A stretch of DNA of 64,000 nt from Branchinecta lynchi (Eukaryota > Arthropoda > Branchiopoda > Anostraca > Branchinectidae): positions 21,408,030 to 21,472,029 of the forward strand of contig JAKZAP010000016.1 in NCBI GenBank assembly GCA_023053575.1, written 5' to 3'. Shown here piece after piece: positions 46,455-57,347 of this stretch. The notes under the pieces are model-generated. The model ran no database searches, had not been told where the DNA came from, and saw only the letters and a list, made by a program, of their open reading frames with translations. The translations under genes were made by a program, and so were the position numbers. Positions within the stretch are counted from its first letter, which is position 1; every line of letters starts with the position of its first letter.

Positions 46455-46625
46455 GTGATCCTCAGGAAGAAGGAGTAACTGTGTCCTTACAACTCAAATC
46501 CTGTGTCAATCAATCACCGCGATCTTTGGGCGCAACTTTGACACCAATTCTGCCTTTCTTCAGCTAGCTACCCGGAGAAGCCGGAGATTTTGCATCGGCA
46601 AGGTGAGATAGTCATCAACAGTATT
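46455..46625 (+). repeat. Dispersed repeat R5, copy 3
   Basis: GATCCTCAGGAAGAAGGAGT ... ACTCAAATCCTGTGTCAAT ... GAAGCCGGAGATTTTGCATC ... GATAGTCATCAACAGTATT; closest to 10845-11012. Confidence 0.6.
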
Positions 46626-47404
46626 CTATTTCCTTTTCAAAATCTTCTACGACCGGAGCAATGTTTTTTTTGCAATACTAAGTTCGTCAACGAACAAGGT
46701 ACCCTGCATAAGCGTCCTGGTGGGTAAGCTCGAAGTGGATATTAACAAGAAAATCAAACCAAAAATATTTATGTCGTATATGAATGAAAAGTTAAAAAAA
46801 ATATTTGCAGTATTTATTTATTTCAGTGATTCGTTTTGAGACTTTGTGTCATTTCTGACAGCCGTCTTTTCAAGAAGAAAAGGTGTGTCTCGTACCTGCA
46901 GTCTGGCCCTCTGAAGAACATTTGAGGGAGTGGGGATTGACTGACTCATTGCCACGAAGGGCCGATTCAGTTTCTCTTACTTGCGAATAATGTTGGCTGG
47001 TGTTAGACCTGTACAGAAAGGAAAGGTAGCTTACATCAGTGATTAATAGTTATTCATATCGATTGGCAATGGTTCCTCCCCATTTTCTGCCATATCATTT
47101 GACTCCTTTAAGTCAAATGAGAGACAAATAATGTAATATATAATGGAATTTTACAAAAGAAAATTTTGATATCATAACATACCTACCACGTGAAAATCTA
47201 TACAGATTTGTTGGTGGCAGGACTAAATAATTTAATCACTTAGCCTAGTTATATTTTAAACAAAAAAGAAAAGGGAAAAAATAAATGCAGTACTATACAT
47301 AAACAACTACATAAATACATTTTTGTTTTCAACGTCCTCGAGTTTGAAAGTTACTATTGGATATCTGCTGCTACCAGCAACTGAGAAAACAAAATCTACC
47401 TGAT
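46626..47404. other. Intronic, no recognisable feature
   Basis: Nothing supported. Confidence 0.4.
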
Positions 47405-47791
47405 GCTCGCCGTTCCCAGTGCTTTCCCGAGGAGTCCTCTGGGAAGCAAGAGGAACGGTGAGAATAGACGGAGTCAATCCATGCGGAGGAGAACAGGCAG
47501 AATGCTACCAAAATGTATTTCGTTCATAGAAAAATATGCAGTTGACGAAATTAGTCTGGATCCACTTTATTTTTCGTTTGTTTATTCTAATTGTTAATTA
47601 ACTTTTACATTGCACCAACGCCAGCAAAAATTGATTCCCCTCCGAATCTGAGAGAGAGTCCTTTCTGATGATGATGAAGATAATCGGAGCATTCCTCGTC
47701 CGTGAGGACTCGCGAGAATACGGGGAATGAGTCACTGGGAAAAACAAAAACGCCGAGACTCCTCAAAAGGAGTCCTCGGGGAACCGCAAGA
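47405..47791 (+). mobile_element. TIR MITE with CTCGCCGTTC ends, copy 2
   Basis: Ends CTCGCCGTTCCC and GGGGAACCGCAAG (decayed). Interior ACGAAATTAGTCTGGATCCA, CACCAACGCCAGCAAAAATTG and GATAATCGGAGCATTCCTCG shared with 28465-28844. Confidence 0.75.
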
Positions 47792-47987
47792 ATACGCCTC
47801 AGGCTCCGACATAGAGATAATTTAGCAAATACAAACATGAAAATCCCTTTTTTTATTGCAGTCCTCCTATTTCGATTTTGTTTTACTATTGGGATTAGTT
47901 ACAAGTAGCTTTTGATAATTTAGCAAAATAAAGTATTTTAGTATTAGAATATATACGAGTATATTTGGAAACGCAGTAGGCAAGTAC

Positions 47988-48166
47988 CAGGGCCATATCC
48001 AGGGGGGAGGGGTAGGTGGTTCACACCCCCCCCCAAACATAAAAAAATAATCAATTTTCATAGGCTTTTCCCTCTGATCTATGTCTTTTTTTGTCCAACC
48101 GGCAGGCAATAAACCCCCCGAAAGGCACCCCCCCCACCCCGAAATAAATTCCTGGATACGGGCCTG
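47988..48166 (-). mobile_element. hAT-like MITE copy 3
   Basis: 179 bp. Ends CAGGGCCATATCCAGG and CCTGGATACGGGCCTG; 8-bp duplication GCAAGTAC (47980-47987 and 48167-48174). Reverse orientation to copies 1, 2 and 5. Confidence 0.88.
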
Positions 48167-48174
48167 GCAAGTAC

Positions 48175-48757
48175 CAACTATTTTTTCATTTGCACAGGGT
48201 TGCAAGATGCCGGGTCCCCTTTCGAGGCTGGGGCCCTAGCAGCTGCCTAGTCAGCAGTTTGCCACTGCCTGGCCTATAAACGGACTGTTGCGTGCCTGGC
48301 CTCATTTGACCCTTTACTCCCCATTACAGTTTAACGAGGCGTTGTCCAGTCATGTGTGCTAGTCTGCATGACCCTTGTCCACTTGCATGCTGCAACTAAC
48401 CAGAACAATGCTCTCGCAAATATCACATTTCCTGATCGTTCATCATTCATTCATCCGAACTGTCTAATTGCAACGGTTGCCACAAAACAGTGCCACTAAA
48501 TCTGATGGATGTTTTTACACCACAGACGATTTCACGGCATCAATGCACTTTACCGGATTGAAATGCAAATGGATTTTTCGCATTTCATTTCGATAATGCA
48601 CTACCCCCAGCACCGCAGATATGGTTGACACTGTCCTCGCCGCATTTTGATTGATTGACTAGAATGTCGGAGAAGGCTAATATTGACGGAGTCTGACGGA
48701 GGAACATTTTGAGCAATTATAGCTCCCTCCCTGCTCCCTACTAGAATGCTGACCAAT
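48175..48757. other. Intronic, no recognisable feature
   Basis: Nothing supported. Confidence 0.4.
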
Positions 48758-49279
48758 GCACCGTCGTCATTTAAGTTACCGAAATTATGCTCAGATGTGA
48801 CCTTACCCTAGGGTCACACAGAGCAAATCGCGGCGATGAACAAGATTTTTCAATCGCAGCGACAGAAGATTTTTATCGCCTGGATGGTCACACTGAATTT
48901 TCGTCGGCAACAGAATTTAACGCGACAAATTTGAAAAAAAATTCCCGTTTCTCGCTTTTCATACAAAATGGGGTAGAACTGAACAGCAATACATCGAAAG
49001 AGTCGTCCATGTTGCTGTTGCGTGCATACATTCGTACGGGCGTAGTTGAATTTTTCCAACATTGAAAATCACCTGACGAAGCAACAGAAATTGCCGATTT
49101 TGGCGACGAAAATCTCGGCGATGGCCCATATCGCCTCAGTGTGAACGTAGGGTTAGTGTGACTCGACTGGAGCAAGAATCGTGTGTGCTAATTAGTTGGC
49201 GTTTTTACTTTTTTGCTCGTGAAAAGGGGACAAAAACCCTTCGATGGCCTAGGGTTCACAAAAAGTAAATGACGGCACT
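48758..49279 (+). repeat. Dispersed repeat carrying Harbinger-like insertion H3
   Basis: The outer parts match 10335-10502 (TGCTCAGATGTGACC, GAAAAGGGGACAAAAACCC, GACGGCACT). The middle is the H3 insertion at 48806-49152. Confidence 0.7.
48806..49152. mobile_element. Harbinger-like MITE H3
   Basis: 347 bp. Ends CCCTAGGGTCACAC and GTGTGAACGTAGGG, flanked by TTA on both sides (48803-48805 and 49153-49155). Subterminal ATCGC/GCGAT words repeat on both arms. The 10335-10502 repeat lacks it. Confidence 0.8.
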
Positions 49280-49869
49280 ATCTCCGACCTTGAAGGCGCG
49301 AGCCTTAGCTGATCTACATGCTAAGAACCATTGCAAATGTCATTATGAGCGTTCAGCAATTTTTAGTTTTTTTTTAGTTAGTACTCTTTATTATACTACA
49401 TGAACACACCTTTTGTAACCCTCTTAACATCCTGTATACATGTAGCTGATACTTCTGACTGCAGGAAAGCCCGAGTGGGCCTGTGGGGGCAGTCCAAGAA
49501 AAACTTCACTTTATGCTAATTTTCAACTACTTTTTCAAAAAAGAGAAGAAAACTGAAAGAGGAAGATCAAAAAGAAATGAAGAAAAAAAGCAAAGAGAAA
49601 AAAAAACCAACGCGTTTCAAACATCGTGATGTTAAGTTCGATTCGAGGAGGAATTTTGTCTTCCAGTTTACTACTTACAAACGAGCTTACAAAAACGTTT
49701 ATCCGAGCATTTCTCTCTAATTTCCTCCGCTCCGGTTTTATGGCATTATATATTAAATCGATCATAAGATCATGGAATTGTTCAAGAATTAAGCGGAACT
49801 TCTAATGGGTATGTCATACTCCAATGAGTATGAGTATGTCTAATGAGTATGAACTGATCGGCATGGCAG
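49280..49869. other. Intronic, no recognisable feature
   Basis: Contains an A/G-rich patch at 49535-49605; nothing supported. Confidence 0.4.
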
Positions 49870-50226
49870 TTTTTGGGATCCCAAAATGTCAGTGGAGGGA
49901 TACCTCCGTCTGTGCGCGCTATAACTCTCGAAGGGAATGAGATGTTTTGATGAAACTTGGTGTGAGGGCTCTTTGGGTCAAGAGTAAGGTCGAGTTCATA
50001 GATGGGCTCTGTAGCCCTACATTTAGGGGCGGGGAGGGTTTTACTTCATGTAAAAATTCTTTTACAAGACGTTTTACTTGAAGTTGATTAGATGTTCTTT
50101 GTACGGATAGGGAGATACGCTGAATTCGCTTCTGAATTTTTTTTCTGGACAATTATGGTAGTTCGTTTGCAATTGTCTGGATCAAATATTAGATTTTGAG
50201 ATCCCGTCAAAACCTTTGGTCTTGTT
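49870..50226 (-). mobile_element. F2 element copy c, short
   Basis: 357 bp. The minus strand starts AACAAGACCAAAGGTTTTGACGGGATC and ends TTTTGGGATCCCAAAA. It keeps CCAAGTTTCATCAAAACATC and the head but has only about one core unit, so the tandem core contracts and expands between copies. Confidence 0.74.
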
Positions 50227-50793
50227 GCTCATTGTTACCGCTCATTGTTACAAAAAGTTCTTCATTTAAGTTATTACGCCAAAATACCGCTAACGCTGCT
50301 TTGTGGTTGAACCGCTTCTTTGGCAGTATGTACCCAATCGACATGTTCTTACAGTCGTAAACCAGCGATAAGGTATAACACTTCCTGGCAGCGAGTAAGA
50401 TCTATAACGAGCAGAGGACGCCTAAACTCTCTCTAATCTGATGGAACAAACATGTTTTGAATTGAACGGGTTTAAAGTCATGATTCGAATCTCTGTTTTG
50501 CCGGGGTTTCACAGCCTCATAGGCGCTAACTCATCTGAACCAGTATCTTGCAATTTTTGAAGTGATTCTGTTTCAGATATCAACACTTTTTATCGGGAAG
50601 ATTTTCTTCACTTTCAGTGAAAAGTGAAAAAGTATAATTTTTTCATATGGAATTCACGATGGTGCCGAAAACCTGGCAGGAATCCCAACCCACGATGACA
50701 CTGGCATGTCTGTCGCTTTTATGCAATTTCAGTTTTTTTAAAACAGTTGTCAATAAAATTGTACCTTACCTTACCTTTAGGCATTAGCCCCCT
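50227..50793. other. Intronic; LINE-like tail with (CCTTA)n at 50762-50777
   Basis: GTCAATAAAATTGTACCTTACCTTACCTTTAG: AATAAA before a pentanucleotide tail, immediately next to the T2 MITE. Confidence 0.45.
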
Positions 50794-50797
50794 TTAA

Positions 50798-51235
50798 AGG
50801 ACACCTGAATGAAGAGTACCAAGTACCATCCTTATCTGTATGACTTCCGTTAACATTGCCTGCAGAAAACCCAATCCAAATACGAAATACCGTTTCCAAG
50901 CTATGATTTGTGCTCCATTTTGCATCTGACCTTATTTCAGTACCGAACAATTTCAGAAATGAACAAATGTCTCCAATCAACCCTTCTTCTGGAATATTTT
51001 TAACCAGTTAAGCCCAAACGTATGCCTAGAAGAAATTCCAGTACGATCCGGCCAGTGCTGTATATTTTTGAATGAATTGCGTTTTTTGTCTTGAAGTCTG
51101 CATGTGCAAACCTTCAGAAACGAACATCCCTATTTTGAAAACGTCACGCTCAGGAGAAGAATGCTCTCCGTGGCCATGGCTGTAAATGCATTCTCCATGG
51201 TGTGTTCAAGTATGGTTTCATTGTTCAGGTGTTCT
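50798..51235 (-). mobile_element. TTAA-flanked MITE T2, copy 2
   Basis: 438 bp. Ends AGGACACCTGAATGAAG and AATGAAACC-type complement ending TTCAGGTGTTCT; TTAA at 50794-50797 and 51236-51239. Highly similar to 40973-41412 in reverse. Confidence 0.87.
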
Positions 51236-51271
51236 TTAACACAAACAACAAAGTTATCAGGTTATCTAGCT

Positions 51272-51574
51272 CACTGTCAACAAAAAAAAACTTGCAGTAT
51301 TTGCTACTGGGATTAATCTTGTCTCTACTGAGATAAGATTATCTCTAATTCGGATCAATCAATCAATCAATCATTCATTAATACAAAAAATATCCATTGG
51401 ATAGCATAGGCTGACGACAAAGTAATCGTACACTACACGACAAAAGAGACAATTAGAATAGTTAACAATTGGTTTCTATAGTCGGGCTCTACTATCCCAG
51501 TAGAGATAAGATTAATCCCAGTAGCAAATGCTGCAGTTAACTTTAATCCTTACTCCGAGAAACTTTGTACACTG
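51272..51574. mobile_element. CACTGT MITE M4 with a LINE tail inserted
   Basis: Left part 51272-51352 (CACTGTCAAC ... GGGATTAATCTTGTCTCTACTGAG) and right part about 51491-51574 (CAGTAGAGATAAGATTAATCCC ... GAGAAACTTTGTACACTG) match M1-M3. The middle, 51353-51490, starts with (AATC)n/(ATTC)n and reads as an inverted LINE 3' end. Confidence 0.7.
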
Positions 51575-51633
51575 TTGTGCTTCGTAAAGAATACTAACAT
51601 GAAGCTGTTTTACCAATAGTCATTTTTCCAGCG

Positions 51634-52018
51634 GTGGTGGTGTATGGTTTTAATCGTGGTATGATTGCTAGTGTCCGTGTGTGCTATTTTAAATATTGTA
51701 AATTTTTGCTTGGATACCCTTCATTTGCTAGAAATACACCTCTAATTAATTCCCTTTCAGTTAAAGGTCCTGCCCTGGCAATTCAGCAGAAATTTTATAA
51801 TTTTGTAGCTAAAGCTAATAATATTCTGACTCTGAAGAATCTGTTTCTATTTTCCGCTAAAAATCTAATAGTTAAGTAAGTACAGTGCTTTGTTTAATGT
51901 ACATCAATTGTTATTTATTGTTATGAAAGTTATTTGTAACAGTGTTTTTAAAATTTATTTTAATACTCCTCATTATATATTCTTTGAGGGAAATAAATGA
52001 ATGAATGAATGAATCCAG
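51634..52018 (+). mobile_element. LINE 3' end, ORF2 terminus and (ATGA)n tail
   Basis: An 81-codon open frame (VCYFKYCKFLLGYPSFARNT ... FYNFVAKANNILTLKN) ends at 51879 and resembles the C-terminus of LINE ORF2 loosely. It is followed by a UTR ending TACTCCTCATTATATATTCTTTGAGGGAAATAAATGAATGAATGAATG, shared with 40270-40357. Confidence 0.6.
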
Positions 52019-53599
52019 CTTTAATTGGTACAACCCCGAGATGTTTTCGGGAACATTTCCCGTCAGAAATTTAGGACTCATGTCAAAATTGGCGGCACAA
52101 CTACTTCGAAATGCTTTTTGCTCCCTGCCTCTGTCAAAGGGAGAGAGGGAGAGACAGCTTTGAGATGTCAGTGGAAATAAATTGAGTGAAATGGGAGTGC
52201 AGGTTCTTCTCCCTACTGAAAGCTTTGAAAGGGAATAAAATTGGAGAGAGATGAAAAATCTGGGAATGGTTCAGTTTTATCGTCTGTTATCCGGTTTATA
52301 CAAAAGAAACAGTTTAAAGCACATTTCTTACTAGAAATGATCTTCTCTCAATTAACTTTTATTTGTATTGTTAGCGAGTGTATGTTTTTCCAATTCCCGC
52401 CCGTGTTAGTCTAGTGCTCTTAGGCCTGAAATAAAATTGATTGATAAATGACACAGAACTATCGTTTTTCGAAAAGGCCATTACTTTTTTCACTTGAAAT
52501 CAGTAATTTCCATGTTAGCGCTTTTCAACTCCACCCAGCCTTCCCGCTTCCCGGCGCGGCGGCTGGACGCAAAATATTTGAAAACTGGACGCGCCACGCT
52601 CGAGAAAAACAAAAGAATTAAAAAATTGAAGATATGCTTACAGTCTACCATATCCTCCAAAAAAAAAGCAATTCTTTGAAGCTTCCCATGACCTTGTGTG
52701 TGAAGGAATGAACGGTGGACCTTGAAATTTTCAGCGAAGTTTGAATGAATGAATGAATTTATGACGCACTGCCCAAGGGCGTAAGTGCAGTAAAAAAAGG
52801 ATAAAGAAATGCATTGCGTGACTGGCAAAACTCGGCAGTGCCGAAAAATTGCTAAAAGGTCGCTGGTGCAAAACGACACAATGGCGGAAGGCAGTGATTT
52901 CAGAAGGTCGTTCAGGTTCAGGTTCTTTTATTTCAAAAATACTTAGTGACAATATATTTTGATCACTGGGGGCCGGCAGGGATACGAGCTCGTTAGCTCG
53001 GCCCCATTTTAAACACTGACTATATGAACATAGTATAAATGAGTCGTTCCTCTGTAAATAGACTCACAAAAGAAAGAAAGACTCGTTCCATTCCGTATAC
53101 TTTCACACGCCATACCAAACTCTCCACACGATAAAGTAAAAAATAATAATAACACCAAGTCGTGGCCTAAGCTGAAGGAACGCTACCTTTTTCTAAAACA
53201 AAATTAATAATTAGTCGGAGATTTGGAGATTTACCGGGATAACATAATTCCTTCAGGGAGCTAGGAATAACGCAAAAGGCAGAATAAGCAAGTTTTTCCT
53301 TTAATTTTTTTCGTTGGTTGGGGTTAATATCAGTGGCTCTGTTCCTGTGACTTTTTTTTTATCACGCTCTCGTTACTATCCAGCGTATTTCATTCACTGG
53401 TTTTCATTTATTTTTGCTATACTCCACCTTTTGGCCTTGGCCGGCTAAAGCTTATAGATAAGAGGCTCCACAATTTTTTTTCGTTTTGGAAATGAGTTAA
53501 TAGTCTGGATTTTGGTTGTGTGTTGCTTTTTTAGATGATAAGTCGTTAGTAGTAAAGTTTAATGCTTAATTATTATTTATGTTAGCCATTCATGTCTTA
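52019..53599. other. Intronic, mostly unassigned
   Basis: 52735-52760 (GAATGAATGAATTTATGACG) is probably an inverted LINE tail; 52430-52445 GAAATAAAATTGATTGAT another. No exon seen. Confidence 0.4.
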
Positions 53600-53983
53600 C
53601 ACTGTCAGAAGTTTCATAACAGATAGCGTATAACACTTTCAAGAATAATACCTTTTCACTTAGAAATAAAGTGTTAAGACCAATTAAGTTTACACTATTT
53701 CGTACCTAGATCTCCAACAACACCTTCAATTGGTAAAAATACTAACGGGAACGAAAGAAACATAACAGATAACATCCCAAAGTGTTATCTGTTGAAACCG
53801 CGCATCCTTCTGTTGTCGTTATGTAACTTCTGACAGTGTAGTATTTTTACCTATTGAAGGTGTTGTTGGAGATCTAGGCACGAAATAGTATAAACTTAAT
53901 TGGTCACAACACTTTACTTCTAAGTGAAAAGGTGTTCTTCTTGAAAGTGTTATGTGCAATCTGTTATGAAACTTCTGACAGTG
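53600..53983. mobile_element. 384-bp foldback element with ~145-bp arms
   Basis: Arms 53600-53745 and 53838-53983 are near-perfect complements: CACTGTCAGAAGTTTCATAAC ... AGATCTCCAACAACACCTTC, and the reverse. TA flanks both ends. The loop contains a third copy of ACTTCTGACAGTGTA at 53826-53840. The end CACTGT and TA duplication are shared with M1-M4. It lies 146 bp from the donor of the homeodomain exon 54130-54278. Confidence 0.85.
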
Positions 53984-54129
53984 TAATTGTGTTTATTAAT
54001 GGTCAGATAAAACAAAAAAACTGACCTAACACACTCTATCTCATAAAGTTTGTGATGGCAACATGGAGGGTTGTTGTTATCGATTGAACCTGAGATGAAC
54101 TATGGCCAAAACAAGCAGAAAAAACTAAC

Positions 54130-54278
54130 CTTATCTTGTTGTTGAATCTGCTTCATGAGAATGACCCTCTTTTTGTCTTTACATCGCTTGTTTTGAAACC
54201 AAACCCGAATCACTCGAGGACTAAGACCGGTCATCTCCACTAACTGCTCTTTCATCAAGGCGTCAGGACGAGGATTGG
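54130..54278 (-). CDS. Isl: Islet exon: homeodomain helices 2-3
   Basis: The exon completes the split Ala22 codon (CC) and then encodes 49 residues beginning [18 protein letters not shown] and running through [15 protein letters not shown], with W48, F49, N51 and R53 of recognition helix 3 all present. It ends in a Gln-rich stretch (KQIQQQDK) typical of the segment after the Islet homeodomain. The acceptor is a T-run ending in AG at 54279-54280. The donor is AAG|GTTAGT, weaker than a consensus donor. N51 and the VWFQNK motif imply binding to TAAT-type sites (family knowledge). From the first TRVRT to KDKKR the joined sequence is nearly identical to vertebrate Isl1 as I remember it, the visible difference being Gly for Ala at position 21. 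Confidence 0.96.
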
Positions 54279-54310
54279 CTAAAAAAAAATAGCTCATTAT
54301 CTTCTATATC

Positions 54311-54345
54311 AATCAATCAATCAATCAAACAATCAATCAAGTTTA
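54311..54345. repeat. (CAAT)n microsatellite
   Basis: ATCAATCAATCAATCAAACAATCAATC, about 30 bases outside the 54130-54278 acceptor; possibly an inverted LINE tail (AAGTTTAATCC follows). Confidence 0.7.
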
Positions 54346-54811
54346 ATCCAAATAGCTGAAAGCTAGAAGTGGAATACAAAACGAAATACACACGAAACAA
54401 ATTAACTAATACACTTGCAAGATTTTACCAGAAATAAATGATGGGATGAAACTACGTAAAAATTGGGTAGAAGAAGTAGCAGGATATGGAAAAAAATTGA
54501 TTGCCAGTATTTCTCTCGGACTGATGATTGTTATATTGTCTATACTGGCGTCTTTGTGAAGGAGTCTCCGTTGAGTTCAGTTTGCTCGTTCCACCGGCTT
54601 TCTCGTTGGTGGTGTGTGTTTCTATGGTTTCTATTTTTAATATTTTTTGTTTTTCTGGGTCAACAAGGTAAAATTTTTTTTTTTTTTTTTGGTACGTGGT
54701 CTCATTCTCCGTAATCTCTCTTCATTTTTAGCTCACATCCTCGCAAGCTTCGCATTTGTTGTGCTATTGACTAAAAAAAGAATTATTTTCAATTCAGATT
54801 ATACTACTACT
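54346..54811. other. Intronic, no recognisable feature
   Basis: Nothing supported; a T-run at 54674-54690. Confidence 0.4.
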
Positions 54812-54986
54812 CAAGGCCGTATCCAGGGGGGGCGGTTAGGGGGTTGAGGCCCCCCCCCCCCGAAACTTACCAAAATAATCATTTTTACAGGCTTTTCCCT
54901 CTGATCTATGTGTTTTTGTACTTTTTTGTCCGACCAGCAGGCAACCCCCCCCCCCCCCCCCCCGAAATGAATTCCTGGATACGGGC
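54812..54986 (-). mobile_element. hAT-like MITE copy 4
   Basis: Starts CAAGGCCGTATCCAGG and ends CCTGGATACGGGC; the last bases and any second duplication copy are lost. Long C-run inside. Confidence 0.78.
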
Positions 54987-56089
54987 GGAGATATCAGAAG
55001 CTTATAATCCCATAAGGGAGCTGGGAGTAAAATAAATCGGGGAATAAGCAAGAGGGAAGTAATTGTAGCTCGAACCCTGAGCAAACTCGAATCCTAACAC
55101 ATTGCGGTGTCACCCGTTTTCAGCGCCCGTGTTTTGCATAAGAGAACCCGGCACAGGATTTGATACTCTATCGAATCCGTTTGTGTTTAGATTTGGTGTT
55201 GAACTCGAAAGAAACACGAAAGCTAAACACGCTTGAATCAACAGAACACGGAACCCGTGTTAAGCTAAGTTCCCACTGTCCAGTTTGCTGTTCCCACTGC
55301 CCACTTAATCGCCAATTTTTTTTTGTTGACAGCTTTTTTCTCCCAATTTTTCGTTTTGCTGCCCAATTTTTCTCACCAAACTGAGCGCACTAGATGCGCG
55401 CCGTAAAACCGACTTGTGACGAACACCAGTTGAGAATCGCGAGCCTGAAAACGCAACTCTGTATGTCGAACCCTATCGCTTCGTCAACCGTACGCCCAAG
55501 GCTGATGGTGCAACAATACGCGGATTTAAAAGTATCGGAGGAAAAGGTCGATGTTGACAATAAAGGGTTTAAGGGTCTTCCTTCGTCAAAAAGCACCTGT
55601 CTAAGCCGACGTAGATGACTTGAACTTGTGTCGATTAAAATATTAGAGACTCTGAATGGGTGGGACGACTTGTCAGATAGACATGATAATGACACAAATA
55701 TGTGCGGGACGATTCGACTTCTGACGGGGTTGGGACATGAATGCAGTACTAGGAAGAATCTGGCTGTTACGAGCGTTTCCAGGAATTATGAACCAGAAAG
55801 ACGGGTCAATAAAATCATGGGGTTCTAGTTCTTCCTTTCTTCTTTACACTGATTAGGAGCTACCTGGTATTCACGTCACCGGTATCAGGCTTAGAAAATA
55901 AATATAAGTTTTTATAGTTATACATAGGATATATACGTGTTATCTACATACACACAACTATATATTTAAAGACATTTATTTCCCCATCATGAGTGAAAAA
56001 GAGAAAAAACTCGTAAGTATTATATAACAAATATGATTAAGTATTATATTAACAACTATAAATATTAAAAACTATATTTTTAAACTATA
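54987..56089. other. Intronic, no recognisable feature
   Basis: Overlapping open frames on both strands at 55390-55700 resemble nothing known to me and have no splice-site support. Confidence 0.4.
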
Positions 56090-56213
56090 TGAAAATAATG
56101 CAGTCGTGTTTATATTAACTGTTTTGTTTGGTTTTTAATATGTGTATTTATTTTGTGTATTTTACTCATACGCCTCTGCTATATAAAAAGCGGGTGACAA
56201 ACAAATAAATAAA
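56090..56213 (+). mobile_element. Retroelement 3' tail
   Basis: ATTTTGTGTATTTTACTCATACGCC ... AAAAAGCGGGTGACAAACAAATAAATAAA; inverted copy at 395-520. Confidence 0.5.
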
Positions 56214-56217
56214 TTAA

Positions 56218-56723
56218 AGCTCAACTGAAAAGCCAACTTATGTTTGTTTCATTTAACTGAATATACTGCATTATTCGAATTGTGTTAAGGGATGTTTTTT
56301 TCACAGTTTGCTCTGGTTTGCCGTTCAGAATATCTACGGCCGTCCACACATCGCAAAATTCTAATATGACGCGTAAAATTTGAATCTCAAGAAACGCGGC
56401 TTTTCAGTCGCAAGTGATCGGCTTCCTGAAGGTAGCTTACTCCGTGAACTTTTATTTTTCCTAAATCGTTTTCGTCAAGCATACAACACAAGTACACGCG
56501 CATAAAGGTATCACAAATCCGACAAGGAAATTTCACTATATGAAAACTGATTATTCGTGAATAGCGGAGCAACAAAGTAACGCATTTTCATCGGGTCTCG
56601 GACATCCGTTTGCACCGTCAAATATTATTCGCAATCAGCTTCGGCTGAAGGAAAATCTACCTTTTTAAGTGAATAAGTGATGGGTAACTAGACTGTACTA
56701 CCTCTGTCCTTTTCGGTTAAACT
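56218..56723 (+). mobile_element. TTAA-flanked MITE T3, copy 3
   Basis: 506 bp. Ends AGCTCAACTGAAAAGCC and CCTTTTCGGTTAAACT; TTAA at 56214-56217 and 56724-56727. The piece 56605-56660 (GCACCGTCAAATATTATTCG) is extra relative to copy 1 and belongs to another dispersed repeat. Confidence 0.83.
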
Positions 56724-56727
56724 TTAA

Positions 56728-57347
56728 ATAACCAGTATATAACAGTTAGCACCGTGAAAAAAAAATATTAATCGAACTGCAAAGACCGGTTAAAGATTGT
56801 GTAGGTTGCGGCAGTTCAAATTTCCTCCAATTTTTTTTTATTTTTTTTAGTTATGTAATAGTTGTGTAGTTATAATTCAGTAAGACAAGTTCCCGAAATA
56901 CCGGAATGTTTACCAGTCTTAGAAACGACGTCCTCAGTGAAACTTGGAAAGGTTCCATCCCTCTAGGACCGAACAGGGATAAAGCCAGTCGGGGTGGTAG
57001 GGAGGGAGTAGGGTTGTTGGGAGGTATATGTTTATTTTGGAGGTGATAATGCGAAGGAGTTTGGTCTGTCTTTTTTGTTTTTTTTTGGTCTGTTCTTTTT
57101 TTAATAAGTTTTTTTAGTAGTTTTTTATTATCTTGTTTGTTGGTCAGTTGAGAGATGGTTAACCTTTACGAATGCACACAAGCGAAAACGTAGGTTTTTC
57201 CATTAGTGCAGTAGATATAAATAGTAAAGAGTCAAGTCGTGTTTAGTAATAAAATAAGTAGAAGTATAAGTAAAAAACTGGTATGAATTTCCTTTGAAGT
57301 ATGGGTTGGGTATATTTGTGGGACAATCGAAAGACGTCAGTTCTTAC
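56728..57347. other. Intronic, no recognisable feature
   Basis: T-rich; nothing supported. Confidence 0.4.

Noticed and set aside
55390..55695. 101-codon minus-strand ORF upstream of a homeodomain exon, considered as a LIM exon
   Set aside because: It lacks the paired Cys/His spacing of LIM domains and has no family resemblance.
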